Assembly (NCBI GenBank): GCA_026988445.1
Contig: JALSLF010000599.1
Coordinates: forward strand, 1-6,345
Length of the DNA: 6,345 nucleotides
Source of the DNA: Bacteroidales bacterium
GTDB lineage: Bacteria > Bacteroidota > Bacteroidia > Bacteroidales > NBLH01
Direction of reading: 5' to 3'
This document shows positions 1-5,134 of the stretch, one piece after another (within the stretch, counting starts at the first letter, position 1; each line of letters opens with the position of its first letter). The notes beneath the pieces were generated by a model that saw nothing but the letters and a program-made list of their open reading frames with translations, made no database searches and was not told the origin of the DNA. Both the position numbers and the translations under genes were made by a program.

Positions 1-353
1 TTTCCGGTAGTATTATCTACTAATGCAATGGTCATATCGGCTTGGGTTGCCAACTCTTTATTTTGATTAAAAATTTGATAAAAAAAGCTTAAGCGTGCGC
101 CGGAAATTTCTTTTAAATAGCTTACAATTGTTATAATTTCATCATAATAAACAGGCTTGATAAATTTTGTATTCATTTCACTTACGGGTAAAATTATATT
201 TTTCTTTTCCATTTCAGCATCATGAAGCCCTAATTTTCTTAGTAATTCAGTTCTTCCGACATGAAAATATTTAGCATAATTACCATGATACAAATAACCC
301 ATTTTATCAACTTCGTCGTATCTGACCCTTATTTGATATTCTGATTTAATCAT
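1..353 (-). CDS. YbgC/FadM-type acyl-CoA thioesterase (4HBT hotdog fold), C-terminus cut off by window edge
   Basis: Translating the minus strand from the ATG at 353 gives 117 complete residues with no stop, so the gene continues beyond position 1. The N-terminus reads RVRYDEVDKMGYLYHGNYAKYF, the signature of YbgC-like 4-hydroxybenzoyl-CoA thioesterases. It fits the pattern D-x2-G-x3-H-x2-Y, with Asp16 as the expected catalytic residue, then Gly19, His23 and Tyr26, followed by the usual GRTELLRKLG helix. Family members hydrolyse short- or medium-chain acyl-CoA in the cytoplasm; the substrate cannot be read here. The start overlaps the end of the DUF89 gene by 8 bases (346-353), and AAGGG lies just upstream of the ATG, which suggests translational coupling. 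It is probably the last or a late gene of the cluster. Recognition of the family is secure; a role linked to its neighbours is inference. Confidence 0.9.
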   Translation of the reverse strand, partial: MIKSEYQIRVRYDEVDKMGYLYHGNYAKYFHVGRTELLRKLGLHDAEMEKKNIILPVSEMNTKFIKPVYYDEIITIVSYLKEISGARLSFFYQIFNQNKELATQADMTIALVDNTTG

Positions 354-1197
354 ATCCCTTTTTATATTGTAAAATAATATCATTTTCTTGAACACCAATA
401 TCTTTTGCAATAACAGGACATTTTGCTTTTAAAAGAAAAAATATGGATCTATTAACACCTGATAAACCTTCATAATTACCTTGTCCTTTACTAATAACCA
501 TATCAGCTTGATAAAAACGTTGTATGAAATCATCGGAACACAGGCGCAAAATAGTACCGGGTGCTGTTGTACCCGAAGAAATTATTTCAGCAACAGTGTC
601 TAAACCCGAATCAACAGCATCTTGATACACAACATCATTTATTACCGGAATTTCACGAACAACATAAGTAACTTTTTTGCCGAGTTCTTCAATTAATATT
701 TTATCGAATACCGATTCTCCTGCATTATCACCTATATATAAAATATTTTGAGCATTATTTAGTTGATATTGAAATTCTTTATAATCTAATATTGCAAAAT
801 TTTGAACCAATATATGTTTTACATCTTCGGTAAGGCTGAATTTTTTATTCATTCCAAAATCAACGACGTTTCCTGCTATTGCAATTCGAATGGCGGTAAG
901 TAAAGGCTCTTTTGAGTTTTTTATTATATTTTTCATTTCAAAATATAATGATTGAGCCTCTTTTATGCTTTGTTTTTTTAATTTTTTATAAGGGTCAATA
1001 ACTCCGGTAATATCTCTTATTTTTTTATATACCAAAGCACCAGACTCGGCAGGGGTGTTTTCCATAGGGATTTCTTTTATCAAATCGCCTACTTCATCAA
1101 GGATTTTTTTTATCTGTTTATTATCATCACTTGCCATTCGCCCTGCACGTAAAGCCTGGCTCATCATACATGGAAGACAATCTAAAAAAGTTTTCAC
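346..1197 (-). CDS. DUF89/ARMT1-like metal-dependent phosphatase, stand-alone prokaryotic type
   Basis: This 283-residue protein has the hallmarks of DUF89, a family of metal-dependent phosphatases proposed to hydrolyse damaged or excess phosphometabolites. Visible motifs are an N-terminal CxxC (Cys7, Cys10, within DCLPCMMSQAL), AGNVVDFG at 108-115, the GDNAGE metal-site motif at 156-161 (Asp157 and Asn158 expected to bind metal), the NDVVYQDA region near 187-194, GTTAPG at 209-214 and KGQGNYEGL at 237-245. The paired N-terminal cysteines belong to the prokaryotic stand-alone subfamily. The start codon is GTG (1195-1197). It is preferred because the CxxC motif normally sits within the first ten or so residues and the next ATG would remove it. 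The gene begins 20 bases after the DUF59 stop and overlaps the thioesterase by 8 bases. The substrate is unknown; its place beside cluster-assembly ATPases suggests a house-cleaning role but does not prove one. Confidence 0.9.
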   Translation of the reverse strand: MKTFLDCLPCMMSQALRAGRMASDDNKQIKKILDEVGDLIKEIPMENTPAESGALVYKKIRDITGVIDPYKKLKKQSIKEAQSLYFEMKNIIKNSKEPLLTAIRIAIAGNVVDFGMNKKFSLTEDVKHILVQNFAILDYKEFQYQLNNAQNILYIGDNAGESVFDKILIEELGKKVTYVVREIPVINDVVYQDAVDSGLDTVAEIISSGTTAPGTILRLCSDDFIQRFYQADMVISKGQGNYEGLSGVNRSIFFLLKAKCPVIAKDIGVQENDIILQYKKGYD

Positions 1198-1217
1198 AAA
1201 AATTTATATTTTAATAT

Positions 1218-1511
1218 TTACATTCCTTTCCAAGCTGCTTGTTCCATTTGTAAAAAAATAGTTCTTTCTTCATCAGTCATAACACGTATAGAATAATCTA
1301 CCTCTAAACCAATATCGTTAATAGGTTTAACTATTGAACTGATTAGTTGGTCGGCAATGGGAATTTCAGGAAAAGGAAAAGCAAAAACTAATTTAACAGT
1401 ATTGTTTTCTAATTCTATATCCGTAACAATTCCCAAATCTCCTAATGAATAATTTATAGCCGGATGCATTACATCTTTAATTGCATTGGCAACATCACTT
1501 AAAGTTTTCAT
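1218..1511 (-). CDS. MIP18/DUF59-family iron-sulfur assembly protein, cysteine-free HPAI subtype
   Basis: This 97-residue protein matches the small MIP18 (DUF59) fold found in SufT, PaaD and the N-terminus of Mrp, all linked to Fe-S cluster assembly or targeting. Visible signatures are VMHPAINYSLGDLGIV (residues 14-29), corresponding to the family's DPE...DLG region but in the HPAI(D) form. FAFPFPEIPIADQL (43-56) replaces the segment where SufT-like proteins carry the reactive cysteine. The C-terminal MTDEERTIFLQMEQAAWKG tail is one I associate with this subtype. The protein has no cysteine at all, so it cannot ligate a cluster through cysteine. Its ATG directly follows the TAA of the NifX-like gene with no intervening base, so the two are almost certainly co-translated. 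Given MinD-type ATPases upstream, it may act as a separately encoded equivalent of the DUF59 domain fused to Mrp ATPases (inference). Confidence 0.88.
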   Translation of the reverse strand: MKTLSDVANAIKDVMHPAINYSLGDLGIVTDIELENNTVKLVFAFPFPEIPIADQLISSIVKPINDIGLEVDYSIRVMTDEERTIFLQMEQAAWKGM

Positions 1512-1850
1512 TTAAAATTTTTTTAGTTGATTATTTTTATAAGCCTCATAGGCAGCTTTAACAGTCATATCACCGGCACCAATATAAATTTTAAGTTCCA
1601 TTTTGTCTAAAACGCTTGCTGCATTACCACCCGGACCATTTCCTGTGATTAAAACTTGGGCACCTAAATCAAAAAGCTTTTGTGCTGTTTTGGGTCCTGC
1701 ACCATGTGCTTCTTGATTTGCTTCGCTATTATCTATGAACTCTATCTTATCTTTCTCTTCGTCATAGATTAAAAAATATTCAGTTCTCCCAAATCTCGGA
1801 TCCATAGATGAACTCCAATCTTTACCTTTAGCTGTAAATGCAATTTTCAT
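1512..1850 (-). CDS. NifX/NifB C-terminal-domain family protein, orange-protein (ORP)-like
   Basis: This 112-residue single-domain protein belongs to the dinitrogenase iron-molybdenum cofactor biosynthesis family (NifX, NafY, NifB C-terminus, COG1433). The family binds metal clusters or precursors and carries them between proteins. Diagnostic segments are DPRFGRTEYFLIYD (17-30), AHGAGPKTAQKLFDLGAQVLITG (48-70), a glycine-rich GNGPGGNA stretch (70-77) and KIYIGAGDMTVKAAYEAYKNNQL (87-109). It has no cysteine, so any cluster would be held non-covalently or by other residues; the Mo-Cu cluster of Desulfovibrio ORP is also reported to be non-covalently bound. No nitrogenase gene is in the window, so a nitrogen-fixation role is unlikely. 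It starts 71 bases after the second MinD-type ATPase and abuts the DUF59 gene exactly. Family assignment is firm; the bound metal is unknown. Confidence 0.92.
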   Translation of the reverse strand: MKIAFTAKGKDWSSSMDPRFGRTEYFLIYDEEKDKIEFIDNSEANQEAHGAGPKTAQKLFDLGAQVLITGNGPGGNAASVLDKMELKIYIGAGDMTVKAAYEAYKNNQLKKF

Positions 1851-1887
1851 TTTAATAATATTTTAAGTTTTATAAATTGAACATCAA

Positions 1888-1912
1888 TGTTTTGTAATAT
1901 ATTTTCAAAACA
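1888..1912. repeat. Small AT-rich inverted repeat between the second ATPase and the NifX-like gene
   Basis: TGTTTTG (1888-1894) and CAAAACA (1906-1912) are perfect inverted 7-bp arms around an 11-base AT-only loop. They lie within the only sizeable gap (1851-1921) of the downstream half of the cluster. The stem is weak and no T-run follows on the minus strand, so it is not a convincing terminator. It could be a weak attenuator or processing site, or chance in AT-rich DNA. I found no good TAnnTTTG promoter in the gap, so transcription from the ATPase genes probably continues through it. Confidence 0.3.
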
Positions 1913-1921
1913 AAATACAAG

Positions 1922-2797
1922 TTATGAAATATTCTTTTTAATGGTCTCCCAACTTTCTTTTAATATTTTTCCAACTTCACTGTCTTCTATTTCTACAATA
2001 GCTTTGCCTTGTATCATTGCCTTGGTAAAAGCTTCATCGTAGTTTAAATCGGCAATATGTAAAATACCTTCTTTTTTTAAAAAATCTTTAATTTCTGAAC
2101 TCACTGCTGTATTAATATCCCATTTATTGATAATACAAGCTGCTTTAATATTAAATTTTTTTACCAAAACATACACCCGTTTTAAATCGTGTAATGCAGA
2201 AAGTGTAGGTTCTGTAACTAAAACAACAAAATGTGCTCCTGATAATGATGATGTTACCGGACATCCTACTCCCGGCGAACCATCTATCAGAATGAATTCT
2301 TTATTTAATTTTAATGCTAATTTTTTAGCTTCATTTTTAACATTTGCAACTAATTTTCCTGAATTATCAGCCCCTATTCCTAATTTTGCATGAACCATTT
2401 TAGTTCCGGTTTTGATATTAGAAATAAAATATTGACCAACTTTTAAATCAATATTTTTTATTGCATTTACCGGACATACTCTTGCACAATAGCCACATCC
2501 TTCGCAACTTAAAGGTTCAACAACATGTTTATTATTAATTATGGAAATTGCATCAAAACGACAAATATCGGCACAAATACCACATTGTGTACAAGTTTCC
2601 GGATTTATAACAGCTAATTCCCCACTATAAAAATCTTCTTTTATTTCATAATCAGGTTGCATCAATATGTGCATATCTGCTGCATCTACATCACAATCGG
2701 CTATAATGGCATTTTTTCCTGCCAATAGAGCAAATGAAGAGGTTACTGATGTTTTTCCTGTTCCTCCTTTTCCTGAAATAATAACGATTTCTTTCAT
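1922..2797 (-). CDS. MinD-type P-loop ATPase with inserted 2x[4Fe-4S] ferredoxin domain (second of pair)
   Basis: This 291-residue cytoplasmic ATPase is of the Mrp/Nbp35/MinD class (COG1149). The deviant Walker A SGKGGTGKTS spans residues 8-17, with signature Lys10 and catalytic-loop Lys15. DCDVDAAD (34-41) is the switch I region and LIDGSPGVGCPV (170-181) covers Walker B/switch II, with Cys179. Between them lies a ferredoxin insert with two full CxxCxxCxxxC sets: Cys69/72/75/79 and Cys98/101/104/108. The first set is followed by Arg rather than the usual Pro. There is no C-terminal CxxC as in Nbp35. Proteins of this type occur as adjacent pairs in anaerobes and archaea and form part of the ORP complex in Desulfovibrio. 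They are thought to couple ATP use to metal-cluster assembly or transfer. The ATG overlaps the TGA of the upstream paralogue (ATGA), and an AGGAG site supports this start. Confidence 0.93.
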   Translation of the reverse strand: MKEIVIISGKGGTGKTSVTSSFALLAGKNAIIADCDVDAADMHILMQPDYEIKEDFYSGELAVINPETCTQCGICADICRFDAISIINNKHVVEPLSCEGCGYCARVCPVNAIKNIDLKVGQYFISNIKTGTKMVHAKLGIGADNSGKLVANVKNEAKKLALKLNKEFILIDGSPGVGCPVTSSLSGAHFVVLVTEPTLSALHDLKRVYVLVKKFNIKAACIINKWDINTAVSSEIKDFLKKEGILHIADLNYDEAFTKAMIQGKAIVEIEDSEVGKILKESWETIKKNIS

Positions 2798-3660
2798 TTT
2801 AATACTCCTCTCATACTATTTATAATATATCGTTTCACTTTTTCCATCTGTTCTTTAAATTCAGAAACTTGTTTATATATTAACATTCCTCGGGAGTAAT
2901 AATGTGCAATTTCTTTACTGTTTGGTATTTTAGCTATAATAGGAATTTTATTTTTTATACAATAATTTTCAACTTCTGCATCGCCTAAGCCATCACGATT
3001 AATAATTACTCCAAACTGCTTTTGTAATTCTTGCATTGTTTCTATGGCTAATTTCAAATCATTAAGCCCAAAAGGGGTTGGTTCCGTAACTAAAATAACA
3101 AAATCTGCATCTTTTGTAACCTCAATTACAGGACAAGAAGTTCCGGGTGGTGAATCGTATAATTTAATAAAATCATCTGTAAATAAATTGTTTACATAGT
3201 CTATAGTTTGTGCAATAAGCGGTACTGCCAGTTCTTGCCCTATTTCTAAACGACTTTCAATAAAATCCAAATTATTGTTTTTGTAATGGGTAAGCTCACC
3301 CATTTTTACAGGAATCATAGGTAGTGCTTCGGTTGGGCATAATTCGGAACAAGCATAACAACTATGACATAATTCAGAAAAGACCATAATTGTATTTCCT
3401 GCTTGTATTACGGAATTGTAATTACAAACCTCTTGGCAAATGCCACATAAAGTACACAAGTTTTGATTCCATTGCGGAATCATTTTAAACTTATCTTCCT
3501 TATTGTATAAATCTGCTTTGATAAATAATTTTGAATTAGGCTCCTCTACGTCAAGATCTACTAATACAACTTTTTCTGTTTCAGCTAAATATGATGCTAT
3601 ATTGGTTGATACAGTAGTTTTTCCCGTACCACCTTTCCCACTGGCTATAGCTATTTTCAT
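2794..3660 (-). CDS. MinD-type P-loop ATPase with inserted 2x[4Fe-4S] ferredoxin domain (first of pair)
   Basis: This is a paralogue of the next gene, 288 residues from the ATG at 3658-3660. A TTG one codon earlier is also open, but the ATG is the natural start because the protein then begins MKIAIASGKGG. Walker A SGKGGTGKTT is at 7-16, DLDVEEPN (35-42) is switch I, and LYDSPPGTSCPV (167-178, with Cys176) is Walker B/switch II. The inserted ferredoxin carries Cys69/72/75/79 and Cys98/101/104/108, exactly the same numbering as the paralogue, so both [4Fe-4S] sites look intact. The first set is followed by Asn instead of Pro. The 4-base ATGA overlap with the partner gene suggests coupled, near-stoichiometric synthesis and probably a heterodimer. 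A Bacteroidota-type promoter lies close upstream. Role: ATP-dependent metallocluster assembly or transfer, by family; the target is unknown. Confidence 0.93.
   Translation of the reverse strand: MKIAIASGKGGTGKTTVSTNIASYLAETEKVVLVDLDVEEPNSKLFIKADLYNKEDKFKMIPQWNQNLCTLCGICQEVCNYNSVIQAGNTIMVFSELCHSCYACSELCPTEALPMIPVKMGELTHYKNNNLDFIESRLEIGQELAVPLIAQTIDYVNNLFTDDFIKLYDSPPGTSCPVIEVTKDADFVILVTEPTPFGLNDLKLAIETMQELQKQFGVIINRDGLGDAEVENYCIKNKIPIIAKIPNSKEIAHYYSRGMLIYKQVSEFKEQMEKVKRYIINSMRGVLK
2805..2812 (-). promoter_or_regulatory. Shine-Dalgarno site for the second MinD-type ATPase
   Basis: On the minus strand GAGAGGAG (AGGAG core at 2805-2809) ends 7 bases before the ATG at 2797. It sits inside the last codons of the upstream paralogue. 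It supports the ATGA-overlapping start and is notable because the other starts here have A-rich leaders with little or no Shine-Dalgarno match, as is usual in Bacteroidota. Confidence 0.65.
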
Positions 3661-3679
3661 CAACTTATTATTTTAAGTG

Positions 3680-3709
3680 CAAATTTACCAATTAAGCGCT
3701 CTTTCCAAA
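3680..3709 (-). promoter_or_regulatory. Bacteroidota-type sigma-A promoter for the MinD-type ATPase pair
   Basis: Read on the minus strand, a -33 TTTG (3706-3709) and an exact -7 TAAATTTG (3680-3687, consensus TAnnTTTG) are separated by 18 bases. The usual spacing is about 19-21, so it is slightly short. The -7 box lies about 20 bases before the ATG at 3660, giving a very short untranslated leader. It lies in the 138-base gap after the zinc-ribbon gene, so the ATPases can be transcribed separately from that gene. The match to the consensus is seen directly; activity is inferred. Confidence 0.55.
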
Positions 3710-3798
3710 CTACTAATATATAGTTCCCAAAAAATAACTAAATATATTAAAATAGTAAAAACTGTTATTGTAAAGTGCAATTTTGGTAGAACGCTATT

Positions 3799-4002
3799 TT
3801 ATTTTTTTAGTAATTCTTCCCGAATCATAGTTTTTCCACATTTCGGACATTTAAGAGTAGTACATTTAACACCTTGCTGATGGGGTACTTTTTCACCGCA
3901 TTTCGCACATACACAAAAACCGCCTATACCAAACCCGCCACCATTATTGCGACCTCTGCCGCCTCCTTTTCCTAATCCCTTTCCATTATTTGAAGTGCTC
4001 AT
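3799..4002 (-). CDS. Glycine-rich zinc-ribbon protein of metallocluster gene neighbourhoods, function unknown
   Basis: This 67-residue protein has two parts. Residues 1-28 form a low-complexity Gly/Asn/Arg/Lys tail (GKGLGKGGGRGRNNGGGFGIGG) that is probably disordered and positively charged. Residues 29-62 form a zinc-ribbon or rubredoxin-like knuckle with Cys30, Cys32, Cys35, Cys47, Cys52 and Cys55 plus His41, arranged CxCxxC...HQxGxxC...CPxC. The ligands suit Zn2+ or Fe, but the metal cannot be decided. I recognise the architecture as one often found near MinD/NifX clusters in anaerobes, but I know of no assigned function. The basic Gly/Arg tail recalls, without demonstrable homology, the cationic Gly-Gly-Arg tail of the iron-sulfur storage protein IssA. 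The gene is first after the palindromic operator, so it is probably the most directly regulated member. The ATG at 4000-4002 follows an A/T-rich leader without a Shine-Dalgarno site. Confidence 0.85.
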   Translation of the reverse strand: MSTSNNGKGLGKGGGRGRNNGGGFGIGGFCVCAKCGEKVPHQQGVKCTTLKCPKCGKTMIREELLKK

Positions 4003-4031
4003 AACTTTAAATTTTTAATTTATTTTCAGCA

Positions 4032-4062
4032 CAAATATAATGAACATATGTTCATTATAAAA
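4032..4062 (-). promoter_or_regulatory. Promoter with 24-bp perfect palindromic operator filling the spacer
   Basis: Positions 4036-4059 form a perfect palindrome with core ATGAACATATGTTCAT. On the minus strand its last four bases merge with TTTG to make an exact -7 box, TATATTTG (4032-4039). A weak -33 (TTTT, 4059-4062) lies 19 bases upstream, so the palindrome occupies nearly the whole RNA polymerase footprint. A repressor bound here would block transcription of the zinc-ribbon gene starting at 4002. The TGAA-N6-TTCA core resembles ArsR/SmtB-type metal-sensor operators, but other dimeric repressors are possible and no regulator gene is in the window. Confidence 0.7.
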
Positions 4063-4091
4063 ATGTTTTTCAGCATTATGAAACATTCAAA

Positions 4092-4119
4092 ATAGTAGCA
4101 CTTCGGCTTAAGTTACTAT
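4092..4119 (-). terminator. Possible stem-loop terminator of the SDR-NifX-TrmO operon
   Basis: ATAGTA (4092-4097) pairs with TACTAT (4114-4119) and ACTT (4100-4103) with AAGT (4110-4113). The result is a 10-bp stem with a two-base bulge and a six-base loop. On the minus strand the stem is followed by TTTTG, a short T-run. It lies 130-160 bases after the TrmO stop and just upstream of the next promoter, a sensible place to end the first operon. The stem is AT-rich and bulged, so this is tentative. The rest of the gap 4003-4252 shows no gene and no riboswitch I recognise. Confidence 0.35.
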
Positions 4120-4252
4120 AGGGTGAAAAAATTATCTGTTAAATACATAAAGATGTAAATTTTTCAAACATAGCAACATATAATACACTCTGTTTTTCTT
4201 CGGAAAATATTAATATAGGCTATTTATAAATGGTATTGAATACCAAAGTTAT

Positions 4253-4699
4253 TTATTCCACTCTTAAATCTTTTTCTGCTTTTCGGTTTTTTGCTGTTTC
4301 TACAAAATCTAAATCGGGCAGGAAGGGCTTTATATCAAGCACAGGAGTTTGGTCGTAAGCATCTACACCGGATACAAATAGTTTATTTTCAACAATTTTA
4401 TCCAATTTAATCAATGTCAAGCCTATTGGGTTAGGGCGGCGTGGGGTTCGTGTAGCAAATAATCCATGCGTATGATTACTTCTTGGAGGTTTTACGATAC
4501 TCTCCCAATCGGTAACTTTATTGAAATAAAATAGTACATAGATGTATTCAAATTTATCTAAATCACGCAAAGCTTTGATATATTTTTTATCCAATAGAAT
4601 AATTCCTTTTGATTGAGGCATCAATCGTCCTTGTCTTGGTGGTTTATTCTCAGATGTATAATCAGTATGGAAAAATCCTATCGGTTTTAAATTTATCAT
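4253..4699 (-). CDS. trmO: TrmO/TsaA-type SAM-dependent tRNA m6t6A37 N6-methyltransferase
   Basis: This 148-residue protein has the TrmO (YaeB/TsaA/VirR) beta-barrel signatures: KPIGFFHT at the start, PPRQGRL (20-26), the hallmark GLFATRTPRRPNPIGLT (79-95) and GVDAYDQTPVLDIKPFLP (111-128). In E. coli the family uses S-adenosylmethionine to add a methyl group to t6A at position 37 of certain tRNAs. This version lacks the roughly 90-residue C-terminal extension of the E. coli enzyme and has the length of the short archaeal and anaerobe forms, so substrate identity is less certain. The gene begins 3 bases after the stop of the NifX-family gene, and its ATG begins at the start of the conserved fold. 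A cofactor-related role rather than tRNA modification is possible, because short TsaA proteins occur near metallocofactor genes. The family call is secure. Confidence 0.9.
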   Translation of the reverse strand: MINLKPIGFFHTDYTSENKPPRQGRLMPQSKGIILLDKKYIKALRDLDKFEYIYVLFYFNKVTDWESIVKPPRSNHTHGLFATRTPRRPNPIGLTLIKLDKIVENKLFVSGVDAYDQTPVLDIKPFLPDLDFVETAKNRKAEKDLRVE

Positions 4700-4702
4700 G
4701 AT

Positions 4703-5131
4703 TTATTTAATATCTTTTTTTAAAATTCCGGATTTTATAATAAACAAACTGTGGTTTGTTTTCTTTTTATTCCATTCATCATCTATCCAATGTAAGTGCT
4801 TATTTAAAACGCTTAATACCTCATCAACATTTTCAGAGTATATTATAATAGGTATAAAATGTTCATTAATTATTGTTATATTTTGACCAAATTGCATAGC
4901 AACCAAAACCTGTACATTATTGCTTTTCAAAAAATCAATAATTAATTTGGCTTTTGCATACGACCCATGCCCGTGCATTTCGTCATAAACGCGATACGGA
5001 TTTTCAAGTGTATCTACAAGAACAAATTTATCTTCTTTTTGTTCATAAATTAAAAATTTGCGAGCATCGCCAAAATGTTTGTTCCTAAAAATACCTTGCG
5101 AATTTACTGCCAATGCAAATCGTAATGCCAT
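4703..5131 (-). CDS. NifX-family (dinitrogenase FeMo-cofactor biosynthesis) protein, divergent long form
   Basis: This 142-residue protein is related to COG1433/NifX but differs from the 112-residue one in the same window. Recognisable parts are FALAVNSQGIF (5-15), HFGDARKFLIYE (19-30), HGHGSYAKAKLIIDFLKSNNVQVLVAMQFGQN (53-84) and FIPIIIYSENVDEVLSVLNKHL (92-113). The glycine-rich loop of the canonical family is replaced by MQFGQN. A basic and hydrophobic C-terminal tail (about 118-142) follows the domain. Histidines 53 and 55 and Met79 could be metal ligands (inference); there is no cysteine. It lies 3 bases from its neighbours on both sides, so it is co-transcribed with the dehydrogenase and the TrmO-like enzyme. 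Its function is unknown; a metal or cluster carrier role is inferred from the family. Confidence 0.87.
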   Translation of the reverse strand: MALRFALAVNSQGIFRNKHFGDARKFLIYEQKEDKFVLVDTLENPYRVYDEMHGHGSYAKAKLIIDFLKSNNVQVLVAMQFGQNITIINEHFIPIIIYSENVDEVLSVLNKHLHWIDDEWNKKKTNHSLFIIKSGILKKDIK

Positions 5132-5134
5132 AGT

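Noticed and set aside
1055..1261. Plus-strand open frame of 68 codons
   Set aside because: It lies antisense to the well-supported DUF89 gene and the end of the DUF59 gene, has no recognisable domain and shows no promoter. The other plus-strand frames (2127-2393, 3677-3880, 4698-4886, 5244-5435) are mostly or wholly antisense to real genes and were rejected for the same reasons.
3661..3663. TTG start one codon before the ATG of the first MinD-type ATPase
   Set aside because: The adjacent ATG gives the standard MKIAIASGKGG N-terminus, and there is no ribosome-binding signal favouring TTG.
4165..4172. TATGTTTG on the minus strand as a promoter -7 box
   Set aside because: It matches TAnnTTTG, but no TTTG lies 18-21 bases upstream. 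The downstream promoter with the palindrome is a better candidate for the zinc-ribbon gene.
4231..4245. TGGTATTGAATACCA inverted repeat just after the TrmO stop, as a terminator
   Set aside because: At most five pairs can form around a five-base loop, the stem is AT-rich and no T-run follows, so it is too weak to call.
1512..5131. Nitrogen-fixation gene cluster because of the NifX-like proteins
   Set aside because: There is no nifH, nifD, nifK, nifE, nifN or full nifB. Single-domain NifX-family proteins are common in anaerobes that do not fix nitrogen.
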